This document shows, piece by piece, positions 57,672 through 64,000 of a stretch of 64,000 bases of DNA. Source of the DNA: Haliotis asinina (lineage: Eukaryota; Mollusca; Gastropoda; Lepetellida; Haliotidae). The position numbers were made by a program, and so were the translations under genes. The stretch is taken from positions 20,336,618 to 20,400,617 of the forward strand of contig NC_090280.1 in the NCBI RefSeq assembly GCF_037392515.1, in the 5' to 3' direction. A model generated the notes under the pieces. It worked only from the letters and a program-made list of their open reading frames with translations. It had not been told where the DNA came from and did no database searches. Each line of letters opens with the position of its first letter. The first letter of the stretch is position 1.

Positions 57672-60600
57672 GCTACTACCACTACTACTACCACTACTAC
57701 TACCACTATCACTGGATTGTCTGGTCCTAATTCAATCATTTACAGATCGTCGCTATATAGCTGGAATATAGCGGCACTAAACAACAAAAAACAAAACAAA
57801 ATATATTTTTCAGAAATTACCAATGGCTCCAAATGAAAATTCAGGACATAAAAATCCCACTAAGAAAACAAAAACAATAGAAAACAGAATCCACCTCAAA
57901 ACATTTCTCACTTTTTATATGAAACTGGGCACATAGTTCACTTTTAGAGAACTGTTCGCAAAACAGCAAAAGCAAAGTTCATTCATGTGTAATTAACAGT
58001 ATTTTTACCTTCGTCGTAGAATTCGATTTCGATTGGTCTCCCTCTTCACTACGTTTGTTCTGAAGTTTCTGAACAATCGCAGGAACTTGGTCCCACCAGT
58101 TTTTATATTCTAGAAACATAATGACATCTTCTCAAGTTTTACCGTTGCTAACTGAAAATGCACCATCATGATCCATGCATGTATTAAATTTAAATGTATT
58201 GAAATTTGTTTAAAAAGCAGATTATTGATTTTCCAAGCTAGGTAACTAACATTCCCCTTAACAAATGTATACTGACCGACATGTTTTTGTTAATATTTAA
58301 AAATGTTAAATAACTTACAGGTTAACAGGTTAAGGTATGTGTATTAGAATAATGGCAAAGCACCAGGACAGTAAATATATATGTATGACATCCGTAACTT
58401 AAAATACATTTTAAACTAAAATTGAAAAATAATAGAGAGTTATAATTTCTTTTGGTTCTCAGTGTATGTCTTATCTGAGCCAGTTTCTTTTCGTGAAATA
58501 TACCTTGGCCCTTGATAATTCAATCACCCAGAAAGGAAGTCAGGACTAAGCTCACCTGTTAACAAGTGTCTGCTATGAGGGTGCGGATATTGTCATCCTC
58601 TTTTGATGAAAATTGCACCGAGTGATAGGGAGGGAAAAAACTATTTAGTTTTATCCGTCAGTTTGATGTAATTCTTAAACAGGATTGTCTGAACTGATGA
58701 AATACTCCTCACAAAGCTGTGTGACAAAAGGGAAGATCTCAACTTCCCAACAGTCATTTTCCCTTCCATGTCCTCAACAGCAACAAAACTGATGTCCGAT
58801 GCAATTGTATTTGACTTGTCATACGTTCCCGGTTTGTTTAGATGAATAAATGACTAGCCTTTGCTTATGTCGTCACACTTACACAATCGATTCTTCTGTC
58901 GGCAAACAGTTTTTAGGGATATGGAACGGGTTTTGATATCTCTGTTTCAAATATTGGGATAGACAGGAAATATTTCTTCAGAAATAAACTGATAAACTAC
59001 ATCTACGTGAAGACAAGTCGTTATTATAACAGTCTGTGTTGGAAAACATCTACTTGAGGATTAGTTTAGACTGTCACGTAGGTGCCGAATATTGGCCTGT
59101 GCAAACGCTTACATGCACATTCCGGAATATCTTGGTACTACGTCAATACATCGTTGTAAGTGAAAAATACAGGATTCCGGCCAATCTGGATCCACCGGGA
59201 AACAATGATCTACACCCTGCACAACTAGCCACTCTCACCTGGTTCAACATGTTGGCTGATTTCCACCTTGTTGTAACTGAGCTGTAGATGAAGCTCCCGG
59301 AACTTGATCTTTGACCAGAATGCACCTGTCTCTACTTCCTCCAGCGGCCAGGGGAAGAACCGGATGAAGAGGTACTGGCTGAAGATTGGTCCCATGGACC
59401 TGGCCGGTGGCCACTCGCACTTCCCCAGGAGGAGAGGAATTATCGGCTTGCCCAGCGTGACAGCAAGGTTAACCTGAAAAAAATATTGCGGTCAGCGTAT
59501 CCACAGGCAAACTGTAGCGCAAATGGGTTGCCCAGCAAAGAGAAAATGACCAGTTTTCTTATAAGCGAGCGAAGCAAGCAAACGTTGGCAACGTATTTTC
59601 CTCTCTTCGGTTCGAAAAATATATTTTATGTCAAAATAAAATATCGCCATCATCAAAGGTATCCACCCAGTTCTTTACTGGGTTGTGCTCTCACATTTCC
59701 AACTCCATGTTGAACAATTACTCACGTTAAATATGTTTTATTCAATATTTTAAGCTCAACGTATCACACCGTTCTTCGCCTCCATCCCCCTTCCAGCTTC
59801 CGGATCAACGGAGTGAAGGAACAGGAGGGTATTATTCCATATGGAATACTTACAGTTACCTCCCATGCTTCATTCGCCCGTTACGCCAGAAGTGTTTTTA
59901 TGTAGAACAAATGTTACGAAAATTCTAACAATAGCGATGACAGATAAGACTAATATACTCCAACAGGTTCATGATAAAATTAAGCAGTATGGTATTTCTT
60001 CTTCGTTTCTGCTTATTCTTGTTCTGTCACTTCGTTCAACCGGAAGCTTTCAGGGGTAATGGAGACAAAGAACGATTTGAATACCACGAGTGGTGCTTAA
60101 AATGTTGAATAAAACATATTTAACGTGGGTAATTATTAAACATGGGCAGGAAATCTGAGAGAACAACGAAATGAGGAGATAGGACTGTACCTTTGATGTT
60201 GGCGATATTTTATTTTGACATGAAAAAATATTTTTTGATCCGAAGCGAGGAAAGTACGTTGCCAACCTTTGCTCGCTTCGCTCGCTTATAAGAAAACTGG
60301 TCATATTCTCTATGCTGATATCAGATACGATATGTTTTTCTATTCTGAAACATCCTCCGTTACATATTTATAATCTGCGTAATATGTTAGAGACATCGTG
60401 GAGCGATAGGTGTCTGAATAGGTAAAAGAAGGGATAAATGTCGGAACGATATTATTCGATCAAAAAGCCAGTGGAAGCTGCCGTGGCTTGGTGGGTTAGA
60501 TGGCTGACTTTTTGTGCTAGTGTGCTTCTTTACAGTGATAGTCTAAATCTATTTCAAGAATGCACGCGACCTGTTTTTTTTCAAATCAGTTTCAGATGTA

Positions 60601-63113
60601 CGGGGTTTGACCCGATGAATGGACATGGTCAACACGCTAGCGCCACAAGTGCTTAGCTTAACATTAAGTGTTGTCAACTACAGGTGTATTGAGGTAATTT
60701 CTGCTGTCCCCCACCAGGATATTGCTGGAATATTGCTAAAAGCAGAGTAAATTCACATTCACCCTCTCATGCAGAGAATCGTTGTTTTCAGTGATGTACA
60801 CACTGATTATTGCTTTACGACAATAATTATTGGTTTCGCTCAGGCACGTCAAACTGTGGACAGTGTAAATTGTGACTTTACAGTCACATGACGTCTCCAG
60901 TCAGGGAGACGCATTCTAATACGCATGTCTCTTTGGGGTTCTGGTTCTTTGCACTCTATCTGTATGCCAGTGGTCTGTAAATAATAGACTAGGGACCATG
61001 CAACCCAGTGATCAACAGCACGAGCATCGATCAAAGCAGCTTGGATATGATGACATGTGAACCAGGTCAGAGACTCTGACCATCCGATCACATTTGCTGT
61101 CTCTTACAACAAGCCTTGGTTGCCGAAGATAAATTCTAACCCGGGTCTTGACTGGGCATTCTATTACGCGTAATGAAAACTGACCATACCTCTCGGTTAC
61201 AGTTCGGGCTCCCGGCATATTTGTCCGTCACACAGCAGACAACTACAGTTGAGGCTCGTATACCTCTGTCAATCTTCTCAAACAGCTTGTCTCCCCCTCC
61301 CATCTGGCCAATGTCCAGCCAACAGCTGTATCCAGCTGACGCGAGGTGGCGCTGTAACAGCTGTACTTCCGGCTGCTTGCCCCATTGATAGCTGATGAAA
61401 ATATCTGGGGGACTATTGTAGTCCTGTGGTTCGTCTTCTACTATTGTTTCTGGAGACAAGAGTGAGTGTGTTTTTACGTCGCTCAATAAACATTCGGCGT
61501 TTTTATTTGCTATTAGTTAGCCATATTCCAATTATAAATGGGGCGGTGAGCTAGCCTAGTGATTAAGGCTTTCGCTCGTCACGCCGAAGAACCTCGCATG
61601 GGTATAATGTGTGAAGCCCATATCTGGTTTTCCCCGCGGGTTACAATTATATTCACTCACTATATGACCGCCGACTGCAAATTAAGCCTGGACCAGAAGT
61701 ACCTGTGTTTGACAAAGTGAGTTAACCGAACCAACCAATTCCTTTCGTTGACTTTGCCCAAACTCATTGGTTTTTAAAAGAAACTGCTCTGGTGGTTAGA
61801 GAGAACCTATTGAGAATTCTGAGAAAGCCTTTGTCCTATAACGTCTAAATTTAAATTGGCCTCTCACCTGTCATTTTCATTGCATTCTCCACAATGGCCG
61901 TCGCATCGGTATTGTTCATCTCTTGTAGTGCCTGAAGAACACCAAACGTGGCATCTGTGGTCTTGTTGGTGCTGTACCATTCATTCAACATTGATTGGCA
62001 CGGGTCAGTCGTCTGTGCCCATGCCCGGATGTCATCGTTGTTGTAACCAAGGCAACTGCTTAGCAGCCGCCAATCGTGTTTGCCTTCAGGATTCAAAAGT
62101 TTGGAAACATCACGTACCCAAAATGGCGTGTGGCTTAATGTCTGAAAGACAATGGCGTTTTCATGATTCACACGTATTGTGATTTATTGAAAGAAGGGGC
62201 AATGGATTAACCTGGTGGCTAGTAGCCTAGCTCCTAATGTCACATGGGTACAATGTGTGAAGTCCGTGTCCTCCTCCGTGATATTACTGGAATATTAAAA
62301 CTAAACTCACTCAATCACTCATTAAGCAAAAATAAGCTATTACTGCATTTTGTGTTCTTGTTCTATTGGCATTCCTTGACTCCTGTGCATAACACACGTC
62401 ATGTCATTTTCAGTTTGTTTGATTCTTGCTCAACGCCACACCCAGCAGTATTCCAACAAATTGGGACAGTCTGTAAATACCCTCGAGTCTGGACAAGACA
62501 ATCCAGTGATCAATGTCATGAGCATTGATTTACGTAATTGGGATGCAATGGGATGCATCAGTCACGTCAGCGAGTCTCAGCACACGGTTCCTGTTACGGC
62601 AAGCATTGTGTGCTGAAGATCAGTTATTACTCGTATCTTTGATATGTGTGTGGGCAGGGGAGCACTAGAAACTAGTCGATGCTAAAGACGTAATACATTA
62701 TGCTATAAACCAAGGCAAACGTCAAGCACTACATAATACACCTACAAACAGGGCTTTCAAACAATAGTATTGTCACAATTTTTGTGAGAATTCGAACCCG
62801 GACTTTCGGCGAGACCTGCGGACGCTTTATGTATCCAATTTTTCAATAATAACGACTGGAGGATTTATTAAATGTATTTACCTTTTTGTCAATTTCTTCG
62901 ACTTTTAACACAGTGTCTTCAACGGTTTCACCCAATTCACGGGGTTCTCTCCTTTGATAGTCCAAACGGACCTCCGCGCAATCTACCCGCTGCTTCTGTA
63001 CTGTGACGTCATTTTGGACATTGTCGACTTTGGTTCCTGTTGACGTCACTTCCTCTCCCAGCTGCCCCACTTCCTGCTTCACACCCTTCATGTCGGCTGA
63101 CAACGCCTTGAGG
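57155..63113 (-). CDS. Coiled-coil - Death - TIR - TIR signalling protein, 5'-incomplete
   Basis: Six exons, minus strand: 63113-62882 (coiled coil, 'SADMKGVKQEVGQLGEEV'); 62141-61868 (Death domain, 'DWRLLSSCLGYNNDDIRAWA'); 61449-61190 (TIR first half, 'DIFISYQWGKQ', 'CWLDIGQMGGGDKLFEKID'); 59473-59239 (TIR second half, 'GKPIIPLLLGKCEWPP'); 58109-58009 (linker, 'EYKNWWDQVPAIVQKLQ'); 57418-57155 (second TIR, 'TVFLSYQWGKQQQ'). All introns are GT-AG and the phases match (0, 1, 0, 1, 0). Death-TIR architecture is that of MyD88-like adaptors, and tandem TIRs recall SARM1-like proteins, so a cytoplasmic innate-immunity or cell-death role is inferred. TIR1 keeps the Glu of 'NRE', at the place of the SARM1 NADase glutamate (inference). 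TIR2 ends in a stop after 'SANC' plus 13 frameshifted residues. The start exon lies beyond 63113 and was not found. Confidence 0.75.
57605..57716. repeat. (CTA)n microsatellite
   Basis: About 37 trinucleotide units, with CCA interruptions toward the right end. Lies in the intron before the last exon of the Death-TIR gene. The remainder of 57720-58008 is AT-rich with no feature. Confidence 0.95.
58110..59238. other. Intron of the Death-TIR gene, no other feature
   Basis: AT-rich intron between the linker exon and the second TIR1 exon. Short frames without motifs. No repeat recognised. Confidence 0.5.
59546..60305. mobile_element. Foldback element (long inverted repeats) in a TIR intron
   Basis: Left arm 59546-59830 and right arm 60020-60305 are near-perfect inverted copies: 'gaccagttttcttataagcg' begins the left arm, and its complement ends the right arm; 'atgttttattcaatatttta' pairs with 'aatgttgaataaaacatatt'. 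The loop is about 190 bp. No transposase. It could be a MITE or a foldback transposon. It lies in the intron dividing the first TIR domain. Confidence 0.8.
60478..61150 (+). repeat. SINE cluster in the same TIR intron
   Basis: A tRNA-Leu/Ser-headed fragment at 60478-60525 ('ggtgggttagatggctgact'), a tRNA-type SINE tail at 60700-60760 ('gatattgctggaatattgct') and a core-type SINE at 60955-61150 ('gtctgtaaataatagactag', 'agcacgagcatcgatcaaag'). Confidence 0.65.
61540..61665 (+). repeat. Abalone-type tRNA SINE in intron
   Basis: 'ggggcggtgagctagcctag' head, 'cgctcgtcacgccgaagaac' and 'aatgtgtgaagcccatatct', ending with 'attcactcac'. Lies between the Death exon and the first TIR exon. Confidence 0.8.
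62200..62640 (+). repeat. tRNA SINE and core-type SINE in intron
   Basis: 62200-62325 is a tRNA-type SINE ('cacatgggtacaatgtgtga', tail 'aactcactcaatcactc'). 62415-62640 is a core-type SINE ('gacaagacaatccagtgatc', 'cagcgagtctcagcacacgg'). Both lie between the coiled-coil and Death exons. Confidence 0.75.
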
Positions 63114-64000
63114 CTGGATAGAGAGCAACGGTATGAGCATCAGCTATTTTTATCTTTTAGAAGTTTAACTAGATGAAAGCAGCAAACAGAGTTCTGGTGA
63201 TTCTGGCGTTGCCATGCTAAGCCGGTCGGCACACAACGCAGACAGCGGATGGGATTTATCTCAGGACGTCCTGCCTTGAAACGGTCGAACGATACGTCGA
63301 CTGTCAAACACTGCCTCCTTCTGCAGTATCCAGAGAGTACGAAGGGTGGTGTTCAGGAAAAACCCAGACCCTCACCTTTCCTCCATCAACAGACAGGAAA
63401 GGTACTTAACCTTGGGCACCATAACCAATGACTAGTCGGACAACGTGGTACATAGACACAAGAATAATATTTAGTATGCATATCTGTCATGTTTCTCCTG
63501 AATCTTATCAATTACATTACGGTCAAAAGGGAAAACGTCAACCTTAATCAATAATTTCTTTCGTTAACCAGACAAAATATGCCTGAGACTGTATATAGGC
63601 CTGTTCCAAAACATTAATATTTGTCGTAGTTCAAGATAACTACGTGCACAAGCTTGACGAAGACAGTAATAAAAGAGCCATTCGTGTCATCTTATCTCCA
63701 CTGACAAGGGGTTGGACATTCTCGTTCAATTCAGTTTTACCGAAAATGACCAAGCAAATGTCTAGAGACCACCTTTGAAAACCGGAGATGTCAGACACAT
63801 CTCCGAATTATGATTGATTAATAGCCAAAGCATAAGAAACCATGCAGGCGTACGAACCGTACTCCCCGTCAAGGATGTCACGTGACACACTGCACAGGTC
63901 GTACGAATGACCTTGACCTGAGATGGAATGTAGCTGCCAAACGAATGATCGCTTCGAAATGTTAGAGTTGGTATATACAATTATGAACATAACCAGGGTC
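63114..64000. other. Upstream intron or flank, nothing recognised
   Basis: The preceding exon of the Death-TIR gene must end with two bases of a split codon. No candidate exon with suitable splice sites was recognised in this 0.9 kb, so it probably lies beyond the window. Confidence 0.4.

Noticed and set aside
59486..60304. Two similar small proteins beginning 'MTSFLISERS'
   Set aside because: They are mirror translations of the two arms of the foldback element, with no further support.

Overview
The window looks like nuclear DNA of a marine gastropod, most likely an abalone (Haliotis). This is inferred from intron-rich genes, a dense load of Tc1, Penelope, L1-like and Ty3/gypsy remnants, and many copies of a tRNA-headed SINE that ends in (CTCA)n and a relative with the 'gtctgtaaataatcgagtc' type core, both of which I associate from memory with abalone sequence. 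No bacterial, organellar or CRISPR features were seen.

Layout. About 0-51.8 kb is a mosaic of diverged and recent segmental duplications. A block at 1-8.12 kb (copy A) is repeated almost unchanged at 13.86-21.26 kb (copy B, offset 13,854 bp). Both carry the same nest: a 5'-truncated L1-like LINE inside the 3' region of a Penelope-like element (PLE), which itself sits in an older repeat called GR1 here. A second block at 9.06-13.0 kb recurs at 40.38-44.54 kb. Each copy holds the first two exons of an apparent secreted-peptide gene and a Tc1-like transposon inside a SINE. A third block at 21.89-27.55 kb recurs at 46.13-51.80 kb. It holds a three-exon secreted glycoside hydrolase gene that resembles GH86 beta-agarase/beta-porphyranase. 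The first copy is intact (about 612 aa). The second is broken by two deletions. A third, fragmentary copy at about 31.4-32.03 kb ends inside exon 2 where a decayed Ty3/gypsy element (32.03-37.83 kb) begins.

The 27.5-40.4 kb interval is mostly transposon debris: a CR1/RTE-like LINE piece, GR1, Tc1 pieces, SINEs and the gypsy element. It also holds a THAP zinc-finger exon fragment and one orphan exon. The 52-57 kb interval is gene-poor and has a striking 22 x 36-bp minisatellite at 54.46-55.25 kb.

From 57.16 to 63.11 kb the minus strand carries a six-exon gene, 5'-incomplete here, predicting coiled coil - Death domain - TIR - linker - TIR. All five splice junctions agree in phase. It looks like an innate-immunity signalling protein. 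Its second TIR has lost the stretch spanning an expected exon junction and ends early.

The strongest leads are this Death-TIR-TIR gene, the duplicated and decaying seaweed-polysaccharide hydrolase, the duplicated KR-containing secreted-peptide exons, and the nested PLE/LINE with hammerhead-like cores. Sequence outside the features is non-coding as far as I can see.
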